Shown: piece by piece, positions 11,397 to 23,378 of the stretch
How positions within the stretch are numbered: position 1 is the stretch's first letter
How the letters are laid out: each line of letters opens with the position of its first letter
Source of the DNA: Microbotryum silenes-acaulis
Lineage: Eukaryota; Basidiomycota; Microbotryomycetes; Microbotryales; Microbotryaceae
Direction: 5' to 3'
Assembly: GCA_003665825.1 (NCBI GenBank)
Contig: QPFY01000013.1
Location: forward strand, 248,001-312,000
DNA: 64,000 nt
Made by a program: the position numbers and the translations under genes
Notes under the pieces: model-generated
Databases searched by the model: none
What the model was told of the DNA's origin: nothing
Seen by the model: the letters and a program-made list of their open reading frames with translations, nothing else

Positions 11397-12496
11397 CTAC
11401 TCTATTACACCCCCTGTCCCGGCCATTTTACCGGCCTTGGCCAATTTCTTCTCCCTCCGCCGTTCCTCTTTGGCGACCATCCTCGCGATCTTTTGCGCTT
11501 CGTCCACTTCGGCATCTCTCTCATCCACTGTTGTGCTTGAGGCGTCTTTGTCCTTTTTCTCCCTCCTGTCCTTTTTCTTGCTTTTCTTCGACGCCTTGCC
11601 TGTCACCTCCTTCCCCTCCACCTTTATCTCTTCCTCGGCCTTCCGCTTCCTCGACCTCTCTTTTCTCCCTTCGTCATCATCTACATCAACTTCTTTCCCT
11701 TTCTTCTTCTTATCTTTGTCCTTCCCCTTCCGATCCTCATTTTCCCGCTTAACCCCTTGTAGCACCTCCGTCTTCACCACCACCTCCTTCTTCACCTCCA
11801 CCTCCTTCTTCACCATCTCCTCCTCCTCCCCCACCGTCGACCCAATCACCTTCCCCCTCAAGAAGCTCGCATACAACTGCCTCCTCGCCATCTCCATCTT
11901 GGCGTGGCCCATCGCTTCCCAATTCATGCCCCCTCCTCCTCCCGTTGAAGTTCCGGTGGATGTGGATGTGGAAGTGGATGGTGTAGGTTGGTAGTGCGAA
12001 TCCAGGGCGGAGGGTTTGGGGCGAGGGGGTAGAGGGGATATCAGACCCGTTGAGGTGCGATCTTGGGCTTCCTGTGAACGAGTGAACGAGTAATATTGTG
12101 TCACTACTTGCGATTCTAGCTGCATACATGTGAAATCCTTCAAATCCAGACTTGCGCAGTCCAAAACTCCTCTCCCCGTTCGTCGCCAAAGCCCCCCTCG
12201 AGCCTCCCCCTCCCCCACCCTGCGCCACCTCAAAAGAGCCTCTAAACCCCACAGCCAATTGAACTCACCTTGACCTTCCCAGCCAAACCTTCAAAAACCA
12301 CTTCCCACCAATTATAACTCGTATCCCGATCTTTACCCAAACCGCTTAAAGTCTTTTTATGCGCAACGGTGATCGGTTTCGCACGCGCGTGAGGGGCTGA
12401 GGTGAGAGGTTGACCTGGGGTCCAGCCTAGGCCTTGAAGGTAGATGTGAGGGGAGAATTTGGGTTTGGTTGAAGAGGGGAGGGTGGTGGTGGACAT
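11397..12496 (-). CDS. GPATCH4/Tma23-type nucleolar G-patch protein
   Basis: Two exons, 12496-12269 (76 codons) and 12071-11397 (225 codons with stop), are joined by a phase-0 intron with GTGAGT and TTCACAG ends, giving 300 residues. The N-terminus reads like the atypical G-patch of yeast Tma23 and animal GPATCH4: YLQGLGWTPGQPL, then AKPITVAHKK, LSGLGKD, and WWEVVFEGL. These proteins are nucleolar and act in ribosome biogenesis. After a Ser/Thr-rich linker comes MNWEAMGHAKMEMARRQLYASFLRG, then a long Lys/Glu-rich tail with KKSKKKDRREKK-type nuclear/nucleolar signals. The start is the first ATG ahead of the G-patch. PinX1/Pxr1 is the alternative, but the order and the WWE motif fit Tma23 better. 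Confidence 0.82.
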
Positions 12497-13069
12497 GGTG
12501 GGGGATGGTGGGTTGGGACACGATGGAGCGAGGACGAGGTTCGAGTCGAGGTTGACGAAATGGAGCGAGCTGAGGTGTGTAAGGAGGATTCCAAGGTGTA
12601 AGGACTTTGAAGCAAAGAGTGGTGTCTCTGTCCTGATGCTTGGAATACGATGGGCGTTTCCTACACGTGCGTGAGCCAACACCGAGAGCGAGAATCGTCG
12701 CGGAGAGCTGCAAGGCTGCGAAGGCGCCAGCCAGTCTCGCGCGCTCGATCAGTTTTCGGGGTGAAAGCGGTCCGAGCTCAAAGTTGAAGCTTTGAAGCGT
12801 GACTGGCTTGATACGACGTGAATACGTGGCTGGGGACTGCTGGGGAAAGAGCGTCGCGTCATAGAACGGCGGCCCGATTTGAATTCATTTCCTGCTCACC
12901 TCGCCTGCACACACTCAACACCACCGCCTCTCAACACACGTATTCGTACTCAGTACAACCCCCACACGAGGTAGAGCACGCGCGCGCACACTCCCTCCCA
13001 AGCTGAGGAACGCTCCACTGGCGCGGCCCATTGACGAACAGGAGGCCCACCCCTTGCGCGTCGCTCATC
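12497..13069. promoter_or_regulatory. Divergent promoter region between the G-patch and YIPF6 genes
   Basis: The two genes are transcribed away from each other across about 570 bp. The stretch is rich in CA/CT near the right end. No clear TATA box or long open frame was seen, so it is called a shared promoter only from layout. Confidence 0.4.
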
Positions 13070-14367
13070 ATGTCCTCCCACCAATCCTACACCATCGCCG
13101 CCGACTCGGACGACGAAGACGGCGACCTCGTCGCGCACTCCTCTGCGAACCTCCACACCCACACCAGTGGTCAATCTGAAGGGCTGCTCCCTCTTCCGGC
13201 TACGACACCGAATTCTAACAAGGGGAAGGGGAGGGCTGCTTCCGTTTCACCGGACCAGAATGCGTTGAGTGGGAGGATTGGGAGCAGTCCTGGTGGGGTC
13301 GGGGAGAGGACTACGAGGAGTACGGTTGGGGGCGTCAAGACGGAGACGAGGTGGGTCCAAGGTCGGGTTCAGGCCTGGAGCGGAGTGCAGAGTGGTGGGG
13401 GGGGGGGGGAGGGGGGCTGACTGAATCACTCGCTCCCAACAGGTACACGGGTCAAGACACGTTGGATGAACCTGTATCAGAGACTATCGTCAGTCACAGC
13501 ACAACCCTACTCCAGGCAAGACACACAGCTGAACCTCGCGTTTAACCCGACGCGCAGATGAGGGACCTGCGAGCGATCGGCACCAAGATCGTGCAAGTCT
13601 TGCACCCGACGAGCGAGAACGCCGTCTTGAAGGACTGGGACCTCTGGGGCCCTTTGATGGCAAGTCATCAACGTTCTCGAGGCAGGCCCTTCTCGTGCTG
13701 ACCAAGCGGAAATCAACGACATACATCCCAGTTCTGCCTCTCGCTCGCTATCTTGCTCTCGACAAATGGTGAGGGTTCGCGCCAATCCGAGACGAGACCC
13801 ACCAGAACCGCAGCTGATAGGTCGGACTCTCGCGTTCCCCCGCAGCGCCCTCGGAACAATCCCTGGCCATCTTCACCGGCGTCTTCGTCATCGTCTGGCT
13901 CGGCTCGGTCGTCGTGACCCTCAACGCCAAGCTCCTCGGCGGCAAAGTGTATGTCCCCCCCCCCAACTTCCAACCTCAAAACACCCTTGAAAACTCACCC
14001 ACATCTCTTCAACCTTTCAGCTCCTTCTTCCAGTCCCTTTGCGTCTTGGGCTACTGCGTCTTTCCCATCGATATCGCCGCCATCGTCTCCGTCTTCATCA
14101 AAGTCCTTTGGATCCGTTTGCCCATCTGTCTCGCTGCGTTCGGGTGGTCCATCTGGGGTAAGCACCGAAACACTTTTACAAAACCCACTTCGTCCACTCG
14201 TAGAAAACATCCTAAACTAACCCTTGACTCCCTTTGCACATCTCCACCCAAAAGCCGCCGTCAATTTCCTCGGCGGCACGCGCCTCGAAAAGGACCGCGC
14301 CGTCTTGGCCATCTATCCCTTGGTCCTCCTCTTCTTCCTGTTGGCTTGGATGGTCATGCTTTCTTAA
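13070..14367 (+). CDS. YIPF6/Yip4-family Golgi membrane protein
   Basis: The start is ATG 13070 (MSSHQSYTIAADSDDED) and the stop is TAA 14365-14367. Exons read include 13070-13350, 13443-13488, 13558-13659, 13732-13768, one from 13846, and two more near 14020 and 14250, with all phases agreeing. After an acidic cytosolic N-terminus, the conserved Yip1-domain text appears: LKDWDLWGPLMF, then several hydrophobic spans including SEQSLAIFTGVFVIVWLG, VTLNAKLLGGKVSFFQ, and LGYCVFPIDIAAIV. A last membrane span lies at the C-terminus. YIPF6/Yip4 proteins are five-span proteins of the Golgi that bind Ypt/Rab GTPases. The third intron uses a GC donor (ATG|GCAAGT), a rarer but accepted splice type. The next exon is only 37 nt. 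Confidence 0.9.
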
Positions 14368-14739
14368 AACGGAACGCGAACGCCCCGGGGTTGCCGATTC
14401 GAGGTGTTGGTTTTTTTTCGTGTTCTGTGTGCGTATGTGCGAAGTGTTTGGGAATTGATTCTCTTCGTATCATGTTTCTTCGCGGTCCCTATTTCAATGT
14501 GCGTGCGAGCCGTCGCGCAGAGAAGAGTGTGAGAATGAACGCAAGGATTTGTATCCTAGAACCATCAACAAATCATTCGTGAGCCTCCCTCCTTCCCCTT
14601 GACAACCTACGGGGACCGTAAACCAATGCCCCCTTTACGAGGTAGCGGGAACAATACAAAACACGTGAATTACAACAATCTGCTTTTCCGCCAAACTGTG
14701 TAAAAATTTATGTACACTTTTACTACGCTGTCCACTTCT
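14368..14739. other. Short intergenic region between convergent genes
   Basis: This holds the 3' ends of the YIPF6 gene and the unknown 690-residue gene. An AT-richer patch near 14650-14720 fits 3' untranslated sequence. No gene seen. Confidence 0.4.
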
Positions 14740-17148
14740 TCACCCCTCACAAGCGATAGGAGGTGACGTCGCACCGTCCTTCCGATCGACGCACACAAGT
14801 TCGACGACGCCATTCGCACCAGCGCTCGCGGTAGGGTCGAACATGAACAAGGATGAATCGTCCGAGAGAATCACTGAGCCTGGGGACGATGAAGAGAGCG
14901 ACGAGATGGACGATGGGGCGGAATGCGATCGCCGTAAATTTGGTCGAAGGGAGAGAAGGTGAGGTTGCTGAAGCAGGATCGGGGAGACCGTTGATGATGA
15001 ATCGAGCGTGTAGTTCGATTCGGTGCCGACGTCCTCTGATTCGACGAGGTCATCGTCCACAAGTAGAGGTAAGATTATGGGATCGACGACGGTCACGCCC
15101 GGTTCGTCACAGAGCACGATCGGAAGAGGCACGACAGTCGAATCGAGAGCGGCATCCAATGCGTTCTCGCCGTCAAAGAAGTTCGTTGGATCTTCTGACC
15201 ACATCGACTCTTTCTCGCTTTCGAAAGGGTGACTCGCCGCATCGTAACCCATAGGATCGCCCCGCACGTCGTCGTCCTGTGTAGTTGGGGACATCATGTC
15301 CTCCTCGTCCGAGTCGTCAGAGTCGTCGATGCCGTCAAATTCGCCCTCCTCTGCGTCGGTCCGCTCGCATCGTCCTTTTCTTGACCAATGATTCCAAATG
15401 ACCCACCTAATCGATCTAAATAAGGTTAGCAAGTCTTCTCGTGACCTTTTCGCGCCAAATTATCCGTACTCACTTTTTGAACTTCAACCCCGCGTTCCCT
15501 CCTCTCGAACTATTTCCACTCTCGGCCGAACGAGCCCTCAGCACCGCCAAGAGGTGTTGTTTGAGCGGTATCGGAGCCCAAGGGAAGTTGTGCTCGCCCG
15601 ACTGGTGCGTGTGCAGTTGGGAGGTAGGAGGAGTCCAATTCGGTGGGGACGAAACGGAGCGAGAAGGTCTTGACCGGAACGAGAATTTTGACAAGCCATT
15701 CGGTGCCGCAGTCGGCGACGAGAGCTCATCACTCGAGCTCAACGTCCCATCCAACTTTGAGGGACATCCGCCTGAAGATTTATCTTCGGCCTTGTTGGCA
15801 TTGACCCTCTGGCTCCACAACGTCTGCCACTTGGGGCCTTGCCACTCTGACCCAGCGTTCGCGACCCAGATCGCTTCGTCGGGGCACATACGACTGACGC
15901 GTGCATCTCCATCGTGTCGAGAAGCGGATGCCCACCAAGACGATAGCCGACGCGTAGTTTGCGGAATGTATCTTCTCGGAGTTGGCGTCGACGTCGGAGC
16001 GGAGGCGGCTTCTGATGCTGGTGGAGTCAACGTAGGGCCCGAAGTGATGTTGGATGTCGGAGCAGATCGATAGAAGAGTGATCCACACCGATAAAAGGCA
16101 TGAGAGAGTTTCATCTTCTTGCACCGCATCATCAAGTGAATGCAATCCTCCGCGCTTCGTTTCCCCTCTGACGTCAATGATGTCCCCAGGGTGCGCTTGG
16201 TGGGGGTTCGCCCGGGGCATGTCGTCGAGCGTAATGGTGAGGATGGGCATTGGTGTGCGTGCTCAAAAGCGGCTCGAACCTCTTCTGATGGACTGAGGGC
16301 GAATTCATCGCCGAGCGACATGTGCGAGAGAAGGTGGGGCAACTTCACGGCCCCCGTCGACGGTCCTGCCTGGACTGCTGTCGTCGCCGTTCGAGTCGAG
16401 GCTACACGAGAGAAAAAGAGAGCAGTCGGTACCGTTCAGTAAGCGTCTTCCTGGATATCCACAGTTCGGTGGTGGGAATGTGCCGTGGTGCTGTATCGCG
16501 CCTCGTAACACCAACGCGAGCGCGAGCAGAAGGCGGCGCGACCAAACAGCCGGAGCCGGACTGACTGACGACTGCATGATAGCAGCTCGAGCCAGCCCAG
16601 CGCGTCGATGACTACTCGGCGGGACCCACGCGCGAAGGGACCACACCAGGACAAGTACATGAAGACTCACATCGACCATGAGCTGCAGTAGCAGCTACGA
16701 TACGATTATGTTTCCCGGGTAGTTGATGTTCCTGCCGTGCAGGGGAATGGGCCCTGCGCTTGGTCGCGGTGGTCGAGCCAATCGCAGGAGCGCGTGCATG
16801 AGGGGTGGCAGACGACCCCACCACCCCGCCCGCCGACGGCGCGCTGAGCAGCGCACGACGGGGATTCGCCTCATGACGAACGGGGTCGTACAGCGAGCCC
16901 GTCACTACGCCTTTTCCTTCGAATCGAATCTCGTACGAAAGCTTGGTCCCCAAGGAGGGATCGGGAGAATGGGCCGGGTCCCTCGACGCGTCGTGGGGTC
17001 GGTGTGCGTGGTGAGACATGGACGCCATCATGCGCTTGCCCGTCGTGGTCGCGCTCGAGGTAGCGGTTGTGGTCGTCGCTGCTGCTCCACCACCGGCCAA
17101 CTCGTGACCTCGCGGGTGTGGGCCAGGCCAGTGCGGCGACAACGTCAT
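14740..17148 (-). CDS. Hypothetical 690-residue protein, three exons
   Basis: Exons 17148-16671, 16401-15474 and 15406-14740 join with matching phases (1, then 2) across introns with GTGAGT donors, giving about 690 residues. The first exon holds a Thr/Ala-rich stretch followed by LSYEIRFEGKGVVTG. The second is Ser/Thr/Pro-rich, with a Trp-containing patch (DEAIWVANAGSEWQGPKW) and a basic end. The third begins KWVIWNHWSRKG and turns strongly acidic (DDSDDSDEEDMM), ending in a Ser-rich tail. The junction across the last intron makes a smooth basic/aromatic segment, which supports it. Between about 16250 and 16100 another frame also reads plausibly, so an extra small intron cannot be excluded. 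No domain was recognised. Confidence 0.55.
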
Positions 17149-18686
17149 CAGTCGTAATGCGAAGAGCCCTTCTTATGGAGAGCAGATGAAAGGGGCGGAC
17201 GTAGGTCAGGGTTGGATGTGTGAAGAGAAGCAAAAAGAAGGGCGAGAGCAGCCCACAGGAGAGCGTCGACACGCCCGCCCCTCTTCAAAGTCGGGAGAAG
17301 GGGCAGCACGGACGGGGCTTTCCGAGCTCACGCGCGCCCAAGCGCAGGAGCGCCTCAAGTATGGCCCCGACGTCACGACCGGCCAGGCTTGAGCCTCACT
17401 GGTGACGACACGGATGATGCTGCTGGCACTGGCCGTCGGAGCGCTGAGGGCATACCACAACCACTTCACCCAGAACATTGCAACATTCTAACGATCCCTT
17501 GACGACGACCAAGGGACCAGAGCCCCCAGCTCGGCCCCCATCCTGCTTCCGCAGGGTCTCCTGCCTTCTGAGCCGTTGCACGCCCGCGCAGTAGAGGCTC
17601 AGGGGTGTGCTCATTCAGGGGGCGAGGGCCACCGCGGTCAGCGTCGCCGCCCGCGGCTCCGAATCGGCTCCTACGTCGCGGAAGTATTTCCAGCAACGAA
17701 CTGGACAATCACCATAACCATGTCTAAACGAAAGGGAATAATGATTTCCTTGGTTGGCCTACCCAGTGTGCCCAAATGCATCTCCAATAGATGTGAGCAC
17801 TGTTTTGCGACAATGAAAAAGTGAAGGAAGATACTGGGCACGCTGTAATCGCTTCTTGTGAGCGGCGAAATGGATACAAAAGACGCACAAAACTTGTACA
17901 TGACTTCTGATGGGAACATGGACACCGCAGGCAGGTGCAAGGCAGGTGCGGCAGACGAAGCCGTGTATCGACACATCCACCACAGGCGCCCTCCGCAACT
18001 TCCTTTGTCGGTGTTTCGTCTGCGTATGTGTGGATTTTGTCGGTAGACCATCTCCACCTGAAATCGCGATCTTGATGATGTGCCTCCCTTTTGTACCGAG
18101 CAGCATCTACTGAGATTCGCAAGAGGTTCATCATCCGATGTTCTCACCCCGGTCAACGGGATCCGTGGCCCTCCAAGCTATTGAAGTTCCTCTCAAGTTG
18201 ACGGACTCCCTCTTGATTTACCATAGGATAGTCACAGTTGCGTTCTCTATTGGGCCGGCAACGAGTGTACTATTCGGTCGGGCGGTCAATACTTCCTGTA
18301 CATGAAGAAGCCCACTCCTAATCCAAGGGGCGGCAACTGAAAGTTGTCAATCGAAGTTCGACTTCGAGTCGGGACTCGATCACTACATACAAGAGCACGA
18401 AGAGAGGTTACAGCGAATTCATGACCACCTGATTGGGAGCTAAGAGTGTGTATCGAAATTTCGCGTGATTGCCCAAATTGCTTGACTGTATTGCTCCTAT
18501 GATCATCTGCAGTGAAAGTTAGGCCTGCGGGCCATGCATATGCGCGGTGCACGCTGGCCCACTGAGCAGCCGTGCGGTCTGTCCAAGTCATAAAGGACCC
18601 CCGAAAGCCCAGCCAGAGGCGCATGTGGAAAAACGCCCTTTATCTGGCCTTTTTGTCAATTTTTTTCCCCCTTTTTTGGCCCCAAA
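17149..18686. other. Left border of the accessory island; no gene seen
   Basis: No spliceable or long frame with coding character was found. From about 17995 onward the sequence matches a diverged copy at 46065-46515, marking the start of repeat-rich DNA. The left 800 bp is probably promoter for the 690-residue gene. Confidence 0.4.
17995..18440 (+). repeat. Dispersed repeat, copy 1 (partner at 46065-46515)
   Basis: The two stretches share long runs in the same orientation, for example CGCGATCTTGATGATGTGCC, AGAGGTTCA.CATCCGATGTTCTC, CGGTCAATACTTCCTGT and ACACTACATACAAGAGC. Identity is roughly 75-80 percent by eye, with small indels. No terminal repeats or coding frame were evident. It is an old dispersed repeat or segmental duplication. 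Confidence 0.6.
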
Positions 18687-19219
18687 ATGTCAAAATTTCA
18701 CATGCGCCTCGAAAATATTCTGCTCTTAGATGACGTGCTCGAGATTCCAGATGAGCAACTCGCCGCTGTCTCCTGTTGCCGAGCTCACGGTCGACTGTCG
18801 GTCGGCGAGCTTCTCGCGTTCGAATTTACCCGGCCTGACCTGACCGCAACGCTCACCGTACCCGAATTCGAGCCAACATTCCATCAGCGTCAGATACGCC
18901 CCAATAGCACCACCCGCGCATTATTCAACAAAACTCACGATCTTAGAGAATTGTACGCCTCCGGCTATCGATCCATCGAGGTCGATCCCCTTGCACGTCG
19001 ATAGTGGAACACATGCCAATCGGTTCCGAAGCATTCTGGCAGCATCTGGACTCTGTTGAGCAGCTGAAGTCAACCATGTCGGATAACGTTGTTTGGCTAA
19101 GCAATGTTGAGGTCAATGACAAACGCGACGCCGCGTACATGAAGCTGGCGCGAGCGAAGCTGTTCGCTTTGCACTGTTTTCGCCTGTATGGGATGCCTTT
19201 TTCGAAGACGGTTATCTGA
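18687..19219 (+). pseudogene. Remnant of an unknown gene
   Basis: Two adjoining open stretches in different frames (18687-19004 and 19004-19219) read like ordinary protein, with text such as LENILLLDDVLEIPDEQLAAV and later KLARAKLFALHCFRLYGMPF. A frame change near 19000 separates them. They may be exons of one gene whose splice sites I could not find, or a decayed gene. They precede the Ulp1-like remnant and could belong to the same element. No family recognised. Confidence 0.35.
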
Positions 19220-19904
19220 CCACACTCGAGCAATCTTCTTGAATTTGTTGGTACGTGGACGTCTAATCTGAAGGAGAGCACACTTACTGACATAAAGTGA
19301 CTTCAGCGGCACTCTAGCGGACAATTAGTGGCACTTCCTGGCTCTTCATGGACACGCTTGACATCGGTATGAAGAGCATACTGTTAGAGATATATGGTTG
19401 TATCGTCCTTCATCTGATTCTTGCTCCTATTATGGTACTTGGGATTGAGCCTAGCGACGCTTCATGAACTCCCTAGTCACTCATTCTCCCTGCTTTACTA
19501 GTCTCTAATCCCTCTTCCCTATTAGCATTACGCTTCACTTTCTAGCCTTCCGCGAGTCTGTCCCTTAGTCTCTGGCCACTCTGTTCTCGTCCCTGTTCAT
19601 TGGACTGAGTCGTGGTCATCATCACGTCAGCTCTATGGAATCTTACTTACTCTGTTCTCGTCCCGTTCCATTGGACTGAGTCGTGGTCTTCATCAGATTC
19701 CACTCGAGAACATTTCTGCAACACATACATGCGATCAATCCTCGACAGCATCGATAGCAGACCTCGTACAACAGCATCGATAGCAGACCTCGTACAATCC
19801 AGTGTGGTCTACTTTTCTCGACAACACGACTGCCAGAAACGACGACAACGTTTCGAAGGAGATGTTCATTTAGTACACATTGGCGCGCGGGTCTTGACAG
19901 GCGA

Positions 19905-21072
19905 GTGCAAGACCATTCACATGCCACTCTATCTCGAAGAGTTCGTCATTGGGTTATTGCTCGCGCGGATGTCAAAAAGAAGACTTGGGAACTTGCAAAC
20001 TCGCTCAAGGCTTGTTCGCTGGAAACGAAAACACGCGAGGCTGCGCTTGACGTTCTCAATTTCCTCAACGTCGTCATTCCAAGCACGCAGCCACCAACGG
20101 TGATGCCTATACCTCAACAACTTGATGGCGACTCTTGCGGACCCGCATGTGTCAGCATATTCGAAAAGGACTGTCTTGGTCTGCCTTCCTTCGACCCTTC
20201 GATTCGAGCAATTCTTCGAGTGCGCCAATTCCTGCGACTGGCCCATTAATGTCTTGTGGCCTCAACCTACGACACTATGGAGGACGTCAATGCGAGTCTC
20301 GAATCGGAGCTTAGCCAGACGATACTGGAAACGGCAGCCGAGACATCTCGCAACGCATCAAGTGTTATGGACATGGCGTCGAGCGAGAATCCTCTGCCAA
20401 GCGGTTCGATAATAGTCGAACCCCCCGTCGATCCTTTGAGCTCAGGTTTGGAGAAAGCAACGCAGCATTCAAACACCATCGCGGCGTGGGGCGAACTCCT
20501 GTCATCCAAGACGTCCGTCAATCCAGTGGTTCAGAAAAAGGCTCCAAGCGGCAAATCAGAGTCTACCAAAAGGGGATCACAAACAGGCCACAAAGCTGAA
20601 GCAAGAAGGATAGAACGCTGAGTGGTCACGTACAACACGGGGGAATTCCGAAAATTTCCAGGCAATGCAGGACAAGGTCGAGAAGTTGTCTGGTTCGCGA
20701 GTAACCGTTTCCAGACCGCGGGATGTCACGTGCAGACGCTGTGCAAATGTCGTGAAGTTGCATCGCGATTTCGATGTCAATCGCTTCGAGAATCACCTCA
20801 CAAACATGCCGCGGAAGTCAACAAAGCAACGGGTCGATCACTGGCTTTCTCACCAGAGCCCGCAATGTCCCGAATTGCGCGAAGGCAAATTTCTCACGTA
20901 TCTCGAGGCAACCTCGGCGATTGGAGGGGGCGCAACACCACGTCACGAGACTATCGTGGATCTCTTTCCAAAGCGCGCCAAGCAGTTCAAAAAGAATTGG
21001 TCCTACGACCCGTTGGACGAAGAAGAGAAGCAGCAAGTTGACCTTGCCCGAAAAAACAAGGTAAAATATTAA
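19905..21072 (+). pseudogene. Ulp1-like (C48) cysteine protease remnant with zinc-finger-like tail
   Basis: The frame 19905-20249 contains the hallmarks of a Ulp1/SENP protease core: HWVIARADVKKKT supplies the catalytic His and a following Asp, and PQQLDGDSCGPACVSI supplies the Gln and nucleophilic Cys. The same frame resumes after one stop (20247-20249) as a Ser/Thr-rich segment to 20621. A second frame, 20665-21072, has a CRRC...FENH pattern followed by a basic stretch, suggesting a zinc-binding module. Ulp1-like proteases are commonly carried by eukaryotic DNA transposons, and this one lies among transposon debris. The stop and frame change suggest decay, unless introns are hidden. Confidence 0.5.
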
Positions 21073-21228
21073 CGGGTACCTGTGGACACTGCAAGGTCGA
21101 TTTCCGGGACTGAAACTAATGATCTCATTGCCCACTATCTTCAGGTGGTCTAGCACAACTTAGCCAGCGCGGAGCCGAGTTACTGCCAGCACGCCCGCCA
21201 AACGGGAAAACCCGACCGACGGCATGCC

Positions 21229-22108
21229 GTGGACCATCGTCGTCCCGGAAGCCTACATGCTCAAAGCCGCGAGAACTTCGTCGAATGGAACGGCTTTCTC
21301 AACAGGTTCCTTCCGGACGATGTCTACAACTACCTCACCGGGGGCAGAGATAAGGTGAACTGGACCGACGCCTACTACTACGCACGCGGACAAGAGTACG
21401 CATCGCGGGTCCTCATCGCTTCCATCGATCCGATCTGCTCCTCGGACATCATTCCGATTCGCCAGATGAGAGGCACGGCACACGAGTGCTGGCTCGAACT
21501 TGCTAGTCGCTTCCGCCCCAGCGACGCTCAAGCCGCCGCGACCCTCGTTGGCGAGTTCTGGAACCTTCCGCCGATCCCCACGACCGAATCGGGCTTTAAT
21601 TAGTGGGCTGGTCATGTCCGCATCATTGTCAACTCAATGCGAAACCTGAACATCGATTTCGAACAAATCCTTACCGCACGCCTACTCCTCAACATGCCGC
21701 AACTTTACAACAATTGGAAATCTACCTTCAACCAGCGTCAGGCCGCGGCCACCACGCTCCCAAAAATCGAAGACCTCATCTTCTCCCTTCGCCGTGAAGC
21801 GAGATCGATGGGCGAACACTCAATTAACGGCGCCACTCCAGCATACGTCGCGTCTCCTCAGCCAGCAACACACTCTCACAACCAATCCAATGGGGTCACA
21901 GCGACCAAACGAAGCCTCTAGCCCCTGCCCCGTATGCGAAGAAGGCAAACACTGGGCTGATCAATGCCCTGACACCGACCGTCGCCGCGAGTACTTCGAG
22001 CTCAAGTCGGCACTTCGAGCCTTAAAACCTCAGAAGTCAACCACCTCTCCCTCAATCCCCGAAATGTCTCGACCTTCGCAGCCATCCCCGCCCCGGCACC
22101 TTACGTGA
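21229..22108 (+). mobile_element. Decayed Ty1/copia gag remnant
   Basis: Three overlapping frames together read as a copia-type gag. The first (21229-21603) has the FVEWNGFLNRFLP and RGTAHECWLELASRF patterns typical of gag_pre/UBN2 regions. The second (21637-21921) continues with an ILTARLLLNMPQLYNNW segment. The third contains a CCHC zinc knuckle (CPVCEEGKHWADQC, spacing CX2CX4HX4C). Stops and frame shifts interrupt it, and no protease, integrase or reverse transcriptase follows, so only a truncated fragment remains. No LTR was identified. Confidence 0.65.
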
Positions 22109-22185
22109 CAGCGCCGCCTTCGTCCCAAGAACTCGACGACTTCTTCATGTCGTTCCACACAACTAAGTAAAACATATCATCATAT

Positions 22186-23046
22186 ACAGGATACTTCCCA
22201 TATTCATTTGCTAATGCTAACGCTTCTTTAGCAGCTGCAATTAACTTAATACCTTTGTTAATAGGGGTTCGTCCAACAAAAACATAAAAAAAGTAAAAAG
22301 AGAACGAGGTTTGTAAAAGGAAGGCCAAGGGTTCTCGATCCGGATCAGATCCGATTTTTTTTCCCATCTCGCGTTGATCGATCCTTTCTTGATCCTATGA
22401 AAGATCAGGTTGATCTGAGACATTCAGCTGCCTTATATGGCAACAGATGACCACATCTCACTAGTTGTCGCTATCGGTGTTGAGCGCATAATTGTCACTG
22501 CTACCACCACTCCTGTCGTGCCCATCCTAACTATCCTCCTCATCCTTGTTGGTACCATCATTATCATCATCATCGGAAATGATCACCTCACTGATTGGCC
22601 TTTTTTATGAGCTCCGGTTACGCGCGTTGCCCCTCGCCGGTTTAGGTGGGTTTCGTATGACATCTACAAATTGCGAACATGATTTTATAGTCAGTTCAGA
22701 CTTGTGTAACAAAGGTCATGTCGGATAGTGGTACACACCCTGTAGAACTCTCTTGTGAACGGCAGGTATCAATTAAAGGGCTCTCTACCAAGTAACGACG
22801 CTACTTCCCCCCCCCCCCCCCACCCTTTTTTTTTTCTCCCGAGACGTGATCTATCTTATGTTGATCCTGCCCAGCTAGGATCAGGATCGATCTGATCCTA
22901 ATTTTTAGGATCAAGATCAGATCAGATCAGATCCTATGAGAATCCTTGGGTCGCACCTGCAGTCCCCTAGCTTTGACATTCCATGCTGGGAGCAACACAT
23001 TCATACAACCTTTACGTTCGCCGTGAAAGGAGATTTACATTTGTGA
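22186..23046 (+). repeat. Dispersed 0.86-kb repeat unit, copy 1 (contains a TIR element)
   Basis: This unit recurs in the same orientation at 38736-39616 with only small indels and substitutions. Both start near ACAGGATACTTCCCAT and end at GAGATTTACATTTGTGA, after which the sequences diverge. Inside lies a 0.6-kb element with terminal inverted repeats, and a C-homopolymer run (about 14 here, about 26 in the other copy). The left 130 bp is AT-rich, unlike its surroundings. Confidence 0.75.
22325..22949 (-). mobile_element. TIR DNA transposon (deletion derivative), copy 1
   Basis: The element starts CCAAGGGTTCTC and ends in the inverted form GAGAATCCTTGG, with GATC-rich subterminal sequence at both ends. 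Related copies lie at 38883-39519 and 50661-51269. On the minus strand it encodes a short acidic C-terminus-like frame, most intact in copy 3. It is too small for a full transposase, so it is a non-autonomous derivative. No convincing target-site duplication was found, and the superfamily is unassigned. Confidence 0.6.
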
Positions 23047-23378
23047 GGTCGAACCCTCTTGCGTCCTGTTTTGTCAATGTCACGCTATCATGACTCGGAG
23101 CCGCGCTCTTATGCCTCGGTTGCGACTTTGCAATTATCCGGTCCTATCCCGTCTCCGCCGCGAATCACGGGATCGCGGGCGCGTGCTTGGCACGTTCGGC
23201 CTCTCCCCACACTTTGTCGGACGAGGGGGTCGCACGCCGTCTCGAAAATACAGATGACCTTGGATTCACGAGCCGCGTCGAGGCTTCGTCAACGAGCCGT
23301 TCCGTACCCGACGATGGCCGTTAGGGAGCGCGCGTTCAAGTCAGGAAGAGAGCTTACCGGTCGGGCCGACGCCTCGAG

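Noticed and set aside
16100..16250. Alternative frame (TLDDMPRANPHQAHPGDIIDV) as the true frame of the 690-residue gene
   Set aside because: It reads well, but using it needs two extra introns without good splice signals. The uninterrupted frame joins both neighbouring exons in phase.
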